DNA from: Pavlovales sp. CCMP2436
Taxonomy: Eukaryota; Haptophyta; Pavlovophyceae; Pavlovales
Reading direction: 5' to 3'
NCBI GenBank assembly: GCA_026770615.1
Contig: MU631393.1
Coordinates: 217,073-231,221, forward strand
Length of the DNA stretch: 14,149 nucleotides
Below, piece by piece: positions 7,827 through 14,149 of the stretch; positions within the stretch are counted from its first letter, which is position 1; every line of letters starts with the position of its first letter. The position numbers were made by a program, and so were the translations under genes. The notes under the pieces are model-generated. The model saw only the letters and a list, made by a program, of their open reading frames with translations, was not told the DNA's origin and made no database searches.

Positions 7827-9012
7827 CTACGACCGCGCGGGGTGCAGAGTGCAAGGCCCTCTGACACGCCGCCTGAATTAAGTTTCGTTAAAAGGACTAT
7901 TGTCGAAGAAATGAGGGACATGTGTAACGGTGCTATTTAGAATTCGCCTTTGGGTTGTTCCGTTTCGAGTTTAGCTGCACCACTGGGACGGCGCCGTCGA
8001 GAGGAACCCAATGCACAAATAAAAAATGAAAACTTTTTTTCCCCTTTTTTAGGCTAGTAACTAACGTTGGGAGTTTTGGTGCTAGTTAGAGATTTTGAGG
8101 CATTCAGCGCTAGTTAGTTATCGCACGACGTGCATTTGCCGCGTTTGTTAGTTACTGAACGATGATAGCGCCCCGCAGGAACAGGCGCGCGGTACCACTT
8201 TGGGCGGAGGCGCCTCCGTCGAGAGCGGTACAGCGCGCCTCCGCCGACTGCGCCAAACCCTTAGAGGGGCGCGGTGGTGACTGGTGCAGTGCGCAGGGTC
8301 GCGCGCACTGACACCATGACCGACGAAGACACTGGGCTCGTCGGCACGAGAACGCAGAGCCATAGGGCCCGGCAGTGTGCCGCCGCTGGAGCTATGTTGC
8401 GTTGGTGTTTTTCAGATCACTTTTCTCTATGAATTTTTTTACCACTCGAAGGCGAATTCTAAATAGCACCGCCACATGTGGGCCAGCCTCGGTTCTGTCG
8501 AAAATGTTGTTAACACCCCGAACTGACGAGGTGTAACGCACAACTGTCTGACGCAGCCACCGCTGCCCGCGCACTCCACTCCGCGCAACCCGGATTCTTA
8601 GTTTTGGGACGTTATAAACCTAAACCTTCTTATGTAATTTTAACGAATTATTTAAATATTTAAACGAGGCGCGTAGCTCGGCGCGCGCTCGGGAGTTCGA
8701 CGGCCCACCCGTGTGCCATGCAACCTAAAGCTCGCCATGTAGCCGAACGCGACATCGAAACGCCCGACCCGGACCTCGATTGTCCATCCTGCAGCCCCCT
8801 AGTATCTAGAGTGCGTGTTATTTTAAATGTGTGCGTGCAACTTTCAACTTTAGGCGTGAATCAAATGCGTGTGCGGTGCCTTCTGTCCGCCCCCTCCGGT
8901 GTTAGAACAGGCTCGGGGTTCGACCTTCGTTTTGACGCAGTCGGGGGCTCCTGGAGAAGCTTCCCCGGGAGCGCCCCGGTTGCACGATGAACGTCCAGCC
9001 GAAGGCGAATGT
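7827..9012. other. Gene-poor region upstream of the carbonic anhydrase gene
   Basis: I cannot support a gene. A short open frame at 8718-8990 has no recognisable domain. The stretch contains a 23-bp inverted-repeat pair at 7928-8471, a GC-rich hairpin near 8199-8245 (GGCGGAGGCGCCTCC palindrome) and several scattered copies of the short string GTTAGTTA[CT]. The carbonic anhydrase promoter should lie in the first few hundred bases. Confidence 0.5.
7918..8479. mobile_element. Possible foldback element bounded by a 23-bp perfect inverted repeat
   Basis: 7928-7950 is the exact reverse complement of 8449-8471 (CGGTGCTATTTAGAATTCGC at its start). Weaker similarity extends outward to ACATGTG on both sides. 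The 498 bases between encode nothing recognisable. No target duplication is clear, so this could be a decayed MITE, or an inverted duplication that is not transposon-derived. Confidence 0.5.
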
Positions 9013-9359
9013 ACTCTTTTGACTTAAAAAACTAATTAAATGTCCGCTTAGTTAGTTACTTAGTATGACCCTTCAACACACCCTCAAACGCCGTGGGCAT
9101 TGAGGGAGTCGGCTTTCATGCTGTCTGCAGTGAGAGGGGGCGCTCAGCCCCCCTGAGCAGCAATCAGCCTTGACGAAAATGGCTACACTGTGTGAGCATG
9201 TGTGTGTGTGTGCAGTCAGCAGTGTGCTCATCGACGTGAATTCGACGGGTAGACTAGGTATGGTGGTAGCGCCACACTATGAATGACAAAGCCAACCACA
9301 CTCGCAGCAGCCGCAAGGAATACAAGCGCACAGGAATACCAATCCCGGGATGCGATAAG
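9013..9359 (+). repeat. Structured repeat, tandem unit 1 (347 bp, uninterrupted)
   Basis: The unit begins ACTCTTTTGACTTAAAAA, and the same string restarts at 9360, giving a 347-base period. From TAGTATGACCC at 9061 it carries a hairpin (9081-9106), a second one (GCTCAG 9142-9147 with CTGAGC 9153-9158) and a TG-rich tract beginning at TGGCTACAC. It lacks both MITE insertions found in and after unit 2, so it serves as the empty-site reference. Confidence 0.8.
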
Positions 9360-9856
9360 ACTCTTTTGACTTAAAAAAAAAATGTCTGCTTACTTATTTA
9401 GTCAGTATGCTGTATAGGGGATCGTGGGCAATGAGAAACCGTCGTGTTAAGAAACTGAGCCTCGTTTTTTTGCCCTTCAACAGTAATTTTAACCAAAATT
9501 TAACAATTGTTTGTATGTAATTTGCTAAGAAACTCAGCCTCAGCCTCAAAAAGCGCCGTTCTTATTGCCCGCGATCCCCTGTATGACCCTTCAACACACC
9601 CTCAAACGCCCTAGGCGTTGAGGGAGGTGGCTTTCATGATGTCTGCAGTGAGAGGAGGCGCTCAACCCCCCTGAGCAGCAATCAGCCCTGACGATGATGG
9701 CTACACTGCATGTGAGCGTGACTGTGAGTGTGTTCGACTGTGTGACTGTGTGCTCTCCCTGGTAGTGGTAGCCACACTATGAATGAATAAGTCAACCACA
9801 CTCGCAGCGGCTGCAGGAAAACATACGCACACGAATACCCATCCCGGGATGCAATA
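9360..9856 (+). repeat. Structured repeat, tandem unit 2 (interrupted by a MITE)
   Basis: It matches unit 1 from ACTCTTTTGAC through to CCCGGGATGC. It is split by a 167-bp MITE at 9415-9581 and bounded on the right by a second insertion of the same family at 9857. Its first hairpin is nearly perfect: CCCTCAAACGCC (9599-9610) against GGCGTTGAGGG (9614-9624). The TG-rich segment is bracketed by TGGCTAC (9698-9704) and GTAGCCA (9768-9774). Confidence 0.8.
9415..9581 (+). mobile_element. MITE family 1, 167-bp copy
   Basis: Termini are TAGGGGATCGTGGGCAA on the left and, reversed, CAGGGGATCGCGGGCAA on the right. TA lies at 9413-9414 and 9582-9583. Comparison with tandem unit 1 (TAGTATGACCC) shows the sequence resuming as TATGACCC right after the element, which supports a TA target duplication. 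It has no coding capacity and is close in length to the 165-bp copy at 2851-3015. Confidence 0.88.
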
Positions 9857-10784
9857 CAGGGGATCGCGGGCAATAAGAAGCCGAAGTGTTAAGAAGTTCA
9901 GCCTCGTTTTTTTTTACCCGAAGATGCCGAGCCTGCTCAAAAGCCAGCTCCTTATAGTAAATAAGAAGCAGAGGGTAGGGTCCGGGGGGGGGGGACTGGA
10001 GCGTGCGGATCTCGTTGGCAGGATCACGCCAACGAACGTTATGTACCCTGCGAGCGCCGCGCGCGCCTTTCTGATCACGCCCTCGACGTGCATCATAACG
10101 CGCGACAGGCGTGCGCGCGACCGCGCACGCGCGCGAGTCGCGACGAGGCGCGCGGCCGGACGTAACTGTTAGTTATTGTTCACGCCCACTTTTAAATATT
10201 TTAATTAACATGAAGCGCCGAAAGCTTTAAGAAGCTGAGCTTTTGGTATAGGCCAGATATTTTCTATATGTTTTCCAATTTTGCCAGCGATGATTTTTTT
10301 GCCATATTTTTGCCATATATTGCCATATTTACAGTGGCAAGTTAACCAGGTAAATATGGCAAATATATTAACCTATATTTTCCCCATATATTTCCCAATA
10401 AGTAAATATATTGGGAAAATATAGTATCCTTCTTTGTTGCGAATCGGTCCCATATGAGCATGGCAGCTTCTGGAAATGCTATTCGGACGTTTCTACGGTG
10501 ATAGCGCGCCTGTTGGCTCTATTAAGCAATGATATGGCAATGTATGGCAAATATTTGCTATGTGGGAAGACATATTCACTTATTGGGCAATGTATGGGAA
10601 AATATAGGCCAATATGTTTGCCATATTTACAGTGGGAGGTTGGCCAATATTAAAATCAATATATTGCCAAAAAAAGCAATATCTGGCCTACGGCAACTGA
10701 GCCTGCTGATCCGTCGACCCGAAGCAGCTAAGAAGCTCAGCCTCAAGCTCAAAACTCGCCATTCTTATTGCCCGCGATCCCCTT
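9857..10784 (+). mobile_element. MITE family 1 relative, 928-bp long copy containing another element
   Basis: The left end CAGGGGATCGCGGGCAA and about 75 subterminal bases match the short copies, as do the last 60 bases. TA flanks lie at 9855-9856 and 10785-10786. The left flank GGGATGCAATA and right flank TAAGACTC together recreate the uninterrupted junction of tandem unit 1 (GGGATGCGATAAGACTC). The interior has a GC-rich block (9990-10165) with a 7-bp hairpin (CGTTGGC..GCCAACG, 10013-10034) and a nested second-family element at 10251-10688. No transposase frame is visible. It may be a deleted parent copy or one that captured host DNA. Confidence 0.8.
10251..10688. mobile_element. MITE family 2, 438 bp, nested in the long family-1 copy
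   Basis: Inverted termini GGCCAGATATT at both ends are flanked by TA (10249-10250, 10689-10690). The interior is AT-rich, with many TTGCCATATTT and ATATTGGCCAA strings in both orientations. TGCCATATTTACAGTGG occurs twice (about 10320 and 10620). A short GC-richer core lies at 10470-10515. Nothing coding is seen. Confidence 0.8.
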
Positions 10785-10786
10785 TA

Positions 10787-11020
10787 AGACTCATGCGCCC
10801 CGCTTATCAGCTGACAGCTGCCCACTCGGTCAAGCAGCATAGGGGGCTGGGACAGGCTTTAATCGCCTGCGGCGCCCTCCGAATTGTCCGAATCCATCAG
10901 CTGGGGTGGTGGGTTTCTCGCGGGGCTGGGTGTATCCCGTTCGATCCTCAAAGTCGTGGTAGATCTCGTTAGATCGCGGTAGATCGCGGTCGATTCTCGG
11001 TAGATTCTCCGGTGCGTCCA
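10787..11020. other. Short intergenic stretch with TAGATCGCGG units
   Basis: No gene is supported. CAGCTGACAGCTG lies near 10808. A reversed copy of the minisatellite core (GGGACAGGCTTTAATCG) lies at about 10849-10865. Tandem TAGATCGCGG-like units at 10965-11010 resemble the end of the 125-bp repeat unit that follows. Confidence 0.6.
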
Positions 11021-11340
11021 CGAAGCAATTCGATTAAAGCCTGTCCCACCGCTCGCGAAGCACGAGTTTGGCTTCGCAGGCCTCTGTGGATCGCGGTAGA
11101 CCGCAGAAGAGGAGGGGGGGGGAGGGGGGGGGCTAGGTGGATCCAACGAAGCAATTCGATTAAAGCCTGTCCCACCGCTCGCGAAGCACGAGTTTGGCTT
11201 CGCAGGCCTCGGTGGATCGCGGTAGATCGCAGAAGAGGAGGGGGGGGAGGGGGGAGGCTAGGTGGATCCAACGAAGCAATTCGATTAAAGCCTGTCCCAC
11301 CGCTCGCGAAGCACGAGTTTGGCTTCGCAGGCCTCGGTGG
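11021..11340 (+). repeat. Minisatellite of 125-126 bp, about 2.5 units
   Basis: Units begin CGAAGCAATTCGATTAAAGC at 11021, 11146 and 11272. Each contains GCCTG, GCGAAG, CTTCGC and CAGGC in an order that can fold back on itself. The unit ends in a G-rich tract that varies in length. Because the 125-base unit is not a multiple of three, the repeated peptides in open frames across it are unlikely to be real. Confidence 0.9.
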
Positions 11341-11383
11341 CGGCCGGTGGCGGCTGGTGGCGGCCGGTGGCGGCCGGTGGCCA
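11337..11383 (+). repeat. GGTGGCGGCC 10-bp tandem repeat
   Basis: Four units with one variant (GGTGGCGGCT) follow directly on the third minisatellite unit. Confidence 0.85.
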
Positions 11384-11973
11384 TGCGAGCGAGCCGTGCA
11401 CCCGTCGAAGGCCCGGAAGGGTGCAGGGTTCAATTTCAAACCAACCGCAGACGCAGCCCCCGATGCCAGACCACGCAGACTTCCAGCCAGTGGCAGCCAT
11501 GGCGCGGACAGGGCCTGCCACAGAAGCCGCCTTTCCCCCACCGGCACAGTCCCACGGATGCTCCGTACAGTAAATAATAGCTTATAGCAATGGCCAAAGG
11601 CGCGAACCGAAGCGCGCGTCGTCTGAGCTGCGAGCTAGCGACGAGGAAGCCTGCAACACTCGCGCCGCCGCGCGCGCGCAGCGAGATTGGCCGCCATTGC
11701 GCGATCGTCAAAACTTTTGAGTGGAGCGATGACGCCCGCTGACGCGGGGATCAAGGAGCTGGTGGTGCCATCTCCTGTGGCGGACGCGGCAACTGGTGTG
11801 GCAGCGACAGCGTCGACGCGCGCGACGCACATCGCCGGCACCAGTGCAGATTTTTGAGTTACAACGATGTGCGTCGCGCGCGTCGACGCTGACCTCAGCT
11901 GACCTCAGGCGAAATCAGCGGTGTTTAGTTGACCGCTACTGAATCGGCTTCTGGCATCGTGGGCCGCGTCGCC
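11384..11973. other. GC-rich stretch without a supported gene
   Basis: Short open frames (11319-11573, and an ATG at 11728 giving 42 residues rich in Ala and Thr) have no recognisable domain and no clear splice partners. A long perfect hairpin lies at 11809-11890, followed by two copies of GCTGACCTCAG at 11888-11908. Confidence 0.4.
11809..11890. repeat. 26-bp perfect inverted repeat with a 30-base loop
   Basis: 11809-11834 and 11865-11890 are exact reverse complements, starting AGCGTCGACGCGCGCGACGC. The stem is GC-rich and would be very stable as DNA cruciform or RNA hairpin. No element ends or target duplication are apparent around it. Confidence 0.9.
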
Positions 11974-12172
11974 GTGTGGCTACCAGTCGAGGACGAGCAC
12001 ACACACAGTGTAGCCATCTTCATCAAGGCTGATTGCTGCTCAGGGAGGCTGAGCGCCCCCTCCCACTGCAGATATCACAGTGAAATCCACCTCCCTCAAC
12101 GCCAAGGGCGTTTGCGGGTGATTTGAAGGGTCATACTAGAACTAATTAACTGCACATATCGGCTCTTGTAAA
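11974..12172 (-). repeat. Structured repeat, third copy, inverted
   Basis: On the minus strand it reads TAGTATGACCCTTCAA from 12138. It then carries the same order of features as the copies at 9061 and 9582: first hairpin (12093-12118), CTGCAGTG, GGGGGCGCTCAG with the second hairpin (12038-12054), CAGCAATCAGCC, TGGCTACAC, a TG tract and GGTAGCCACAC (to 11974). Upstream AT-rich sequence resembles the start of the 347-bp unit up to about 12172. Confidence 0.78.
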
Positions 12173-12181
12173 AGTCTTCAA

Positions 12182-12260
12182 GGTCCCGGAAGGACCCCCG
12201 TAGCCCCCTCCCAAGTTTGTGGTGTGCTACGGGTGTGTGCTCGCCTGGCGAGTCATACTA
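12182..12260. repeat. Cluster of three consecutive hairpins ending at a TAGTATGAC motif
   Basis: Stems: GGTCC/GGACC (12182-12196), CCCGTAGC/GCTACGGG (12197-12204 with 12226-12233) and CTCGC/GCGAG (12240-12252). The minus-strand TAGTATGAC at 12252-12260 repeats the start motif of the structured repeat 122 bases away. A further 10-bp stem ATTACTGATA/TATCAGTAAT follows at 12265-12297. Confidence 0.65.
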
Positions 12261-12368
12261 AAACATTACTGATACGCGCTCGGTTCCTATCAGTAATATA
12301 TAGCCAACGTTGCCATTTTGCCGACTGTATCCAAATCCTGAAGCGCAGTTATTTATATAAACACCAGA

Positions 12369-13834
12369 TCACAGCAGGCGCAGCTGGAACGTGAGCGGCG
12401 CAACGAACAAGCTGGCGGTGATCGCGCCCCAGTCCTCCGAGCGGAGAGGGCGCTGCATCAGCCGGTCGACGATGGCCATGTCCTCCGCGACCACCTCGCC
12501 CCACACAGTGTGCCCGTGGCCCCACTCAGGGTGCTCTGCCAGTGCAATGAACGCGTCGCCCCCCCCTCCCCCGCCCGCCCAGGCCAGCATACCTCTTCGG
12601 ATGAGCGGCCGTGCGCGCTGCCCGCTCTCCGCCGGCGGCTTGGCGGGCAGCGCCACGCCCGGCTCGTCGGTCCGGGAGGGCATGAACGATCCCTGCATCA
12701 ACGCATAGGGAGGGCCCCACCGACCGCCGCTCCACGAGTCCGGCAGCTCTTTGGAGCCCCAGCCGGATGGCACCGGCTCCGCGCTATTATTTTGTTATTG
12801 GAGGGGGGGGGGGTCGTTAGTGAACACATGAGGCACATTGTATGGAGTGTCGAGCACCCCCCCACCATCCCCCCTTACGCCCCTTGTGTTACTGCTCGGC
12901 GGCATGGCAGTACTGCAGGTAACGATGCCTGCCTATGGGGGTATATATGCTTGAATCCCTATCAGTAATATAATAATATATACCGGTAGAAGCGGCAGCC
13001 CGTACACGAGGGCGCCACGCGCGCGACTTTGCGGACGAATGCGGCCGCGAGCGGGGCCGCGGCCGCGAAGAGGCGGATGCGCACCTCGCCCGCCTCCGTC
13101 ACCAGCGCGACCTCCGGCGGTGTGCCCTCCGCGCCCCTGGAGGCGGATGGCGCCGGCCGCGCGCCCAAGATCCCGCTCGTCCACCTGCTCGACTTGCCCT
13201 GTAGCATCTCCGCCTCGTCCCACGCATCCACGAGCCGCTTGAGCCAGCACTGCCCGTGCAACTCGCCGCACGCCTGGGCAGACGAGCAGAAGACGAACAC
13301 GCTGCAGGTGGGTGCCTGCGCGCACTTGGCGCAGCACTCGGCGGCCGTCTCCGCCAGATTATTCGCGCCCCACACGACCACATCGCCGCCGAGCTCGGTC
13401 TCGGCGAATAGGCTGGCCCCGCAGCTCGGGACTGCTGCGGCTGCTAGCTGCGCCGCAGCCTGGGGCGCCGGCTGCTGCGCGCCCTGTTGCCCCGCGCTGT
13501 CTAGGCCTGGCGCGGCATCGCCACTGCCCTGCTCTCCTGCGTGGCCTAGGTCTTGCGGGACATCACCATCGCTCTGCCCCCCCATGCTGCCCGCGCCTGG
13601 CGCTGCATCGCCACCGCCCAGCGCCTCTGCGCTGACCGCGCCTCGTGGGGCATCGGCCGCCCCCGCTCGGAGCGGGCGCAGATCCGCGACGAGCCCATGG
13701 GCCCATAGCCGCCTATGCCTGTGCACAGGGTCTGCAGCGGGCGCCAAGGTCGACATGAAGGCCACGAGCGAGAACGTGGCGAGACTGAACGCGGCCGCCA
13801 TCAGCACCTGCTGTAGCCGGGTGCCGCCACCCAT
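12369..13834 (-). CDS. Membrane-anchored PAN/apple-domain cyclophilin-like protein, two exons
   Basis: Exon 1 13834-12984 and exon 2 12783-12369 join across a 200-base intron (TACCG|GTATAT..AATAATAG|CGCG, phase 2) to give 421 residues. Residues 10-31 are a hydrophobic signal-anchor or signal peptide. Residues 73-117 hold three exact-period 15-residue Gly/Asp/Gln-rich repeats. Residues 138-222 are a PAN/apple domain (CCAKCAQAPTCSVFVFC, GQCWLKRL, ending TSGIL), which usually binds protein or sugar. From 240 on is a cyclophilin fold: EVALVTEAGEVRIRLF at 241-256, CRFYR spanning the intron, YALMQGSF, RRGMLAWA, GDAFIALAEHPEWGHGHTVWGEV, MAIVDRLMQRPL. The active-site Arg (in FYR) and His (GHTVWG) seem kept, but the usual SQFF is GDAF, so isomerase activity may be weak or lost. 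The start is the ATG at 13834, just before the hydrophobic segment; an out-of-frame ATG at about 13869 could act as an upstream ORF. A secretory-pathway or surface location is inferred. Confidence 0.88.
12784..12983. other. Intron of the PAN-cyclophilin gene
   Basis: The 200-base intron contains a poly-G run at 12801-12812 and a 15-base string CCTATCAGTAATATA (12959-12973), which also occurs downstream of the gene at 12286-12300. Confidence 0.8.
13510..13644. repeat. Three in-frame 45-base repeats in the PAN-cyclophilin linker
   Basis: CATCGCCAC-like strings recur at 13516, 13561 and 13606, an exact 45-base period. They encode three diverged 15-residue units such as GGGDAAPGAGSMGGQ and GSGDAAPGLDSAGQQ. 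The period, a multiple of three, keeps the reading frame. Confidence 0.75.
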
Positions 13835-14015
13835 ATCCCGTCCCGTGTCCTGCACGGATGGGCAGCCATCGTTATTTATTTCTAACTTACTTACAAAGAG
13901 AAGGGCAGCAGGCAGTGGGTTGCAGACATTCTGTCTCAGAAGTGGTCGACTCCGAGCGTGTAGGCGCGACGACGTTTAGTCACCCAGGCGGCATGTAGTC
14001 ACCCAGGCGGCATAC
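13835..14015. promoter_or_regulatory. Upstream region of the PAN-cyclophilin gene
   Basis: The 181 bases between the next gene's stop and the PAN-cyclophilin start must hold its promoter, unless the two are transcribed together. They contain a block (13868-13926) resembling 3170-3233 upstream of Trm9, and two tandem 19-base units TAGTCACCCAGGCGGCAT[GA] at 13977-14014. No core promoter element can be named. Confidence 0.4.
13977..14014. repeat. Two tandem 19-bp units
   Basis: TAGTCACCCAGGCGGCATG is followed directly by TAGTCACCCAGGCGGCATA. It lies just beyond the stop codon of the partial gene at the right edge. Confidence 0.9.
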
Positions 14016-14149
14016 TTAGGCGCCGATCCCAAACCGTGTCTCCCTGCGGAGGTGGTACGCGCCCTCAGCCCACTCGTCGGGGTTGCCGTCGTCGTCGCTG
14101 TCTGTGCGTGTGCCGCCGCCGTTGCCGGAGCCGGTGCGCTCCAATCGCG
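14016..14149 (-). CDS. C-terminal end of an unidentified protein (partial at right edge)
   Basis: One minus-strand frame stays open from the window edge to a TAA at 14016-14018 and gives 43 residues. A Gly/Thr/Ser-rich start is followed by TDSDDDGNPDEWAEGAYHLR and then RETRFGIGA. The acidic patch and the mixed, non-repetitive end look like a genuine protein terminus; the second minus frame stops inside this stretch. The family is not recognised. It lies in the same direction as, and 181 bases upstream of, the PAN-cyclophilin gene. Confidence 0.45.
   Translation of the reverse strand, partial: RLERTGSGNGGGTRTDSDDDGNPDEWAEGAYHLRRETRFGIGA

Noticed and set aside
8890..8930. GGGGTTCGACC string resembling a tRNA T-loop; similar string near 8693
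   Set aside because: Flanking bases do not form a T stem, and no matching anticodon or acceptor stems are found at the right spacing.
8718..8990. Plus-strand 90-codon frame
   Set aside because: No recognised domain, no splice context, and composition similar to the surrounding non-coding DNA.
10969..11587. Repeat-containing open frames across the minisatellite on both strands
   Set aside because: One unit is 125 bases, not a multiple of three, and the same repeats appear as open frames in several phases; composition explains them.
11728..11856. ATG-started 42-codon frame running into the 26-bp hairpin
   Set aside because: Ala/Thr-rich, no domain, no supported splice partner; not enough to call a gene.
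13029..13979. Plus-strand open frame of 316 codons
   Set aside because: It is antisense to PAN-cyclophilin exon 1, with low-complexity Ala/Ser/Pro content and no motif.

Overview
The window looks like nuclear DNA of a unicellular eukaryote, most likely a photosynthetic alga; a haptophyte- or stramenopile-like genome is my best guess, but the lineage is not determined. Reasons: GC-rich exons are separated by AT-rich, microsatellite-filled introns with GT..AG ends, there are no bacterial operons or ribosome binding sites, and the domain mix is eukaryotic (FYVE finger, Trm9 methyltransferase, membrane-anchored beta-carbonic anhydrase, PAN-cyclophilin fusion). Most long open frames in the window are GC-rich shadows of these genes.

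Layout. (1) 300-1872, minus: a FYVE zinc-finger/C2-like protein in at least three exons, probably continuing past the left edge, with a partly duplicated small exon in an intron. (2) 1873-3444: divergent intergenic region carrying two TA-flanked inverted-repeat elements side by side. (3) 3445-4359, plus: an intronless Trm9/ALKBH8-type tRNA wobble-uridine methyltransferase. (4) 4845-7826, minus: a four-exon beta-carbonic anhydrase, convergent with Trm9, whose frame closes exactly when spliced (420 residues). (5) 7827-12368: a 4.5 kb gene-poor island of mobile and structured repeats: a 23-bp inverted-repeat pair, a 347-bp tandem unit whose second copy is interrupted by a 167-bp MITE and ends at a 928-bp relative (which itself holds a third MITE family), a 125-bp minisatellite, a 26-bp perfect hairpin, and a third, inverted copy of the structured repeat. 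(6) 12369-13834, minus: a two-exon membrane-anchored PAN-domain/cyclophilin fusion. (7) 14016-14149, minus: the C-terminal end of another gene.

The genes do not form a pathway. The carbonic anhydrase fits bicarbonate/CO2 handling at a membrane, Trm9 fits tRNA anticodon modification, the FYVE protein fits endosomal phosphoinositide binding, and the PAN-cyclophilin fits a secretory or surface role. The most unusual content is the repeat island, where the tandem copy supplies natural empty sites for two mobile-element insertions and where a dispersed repeat keeps the same set of hairpins in all three copies.
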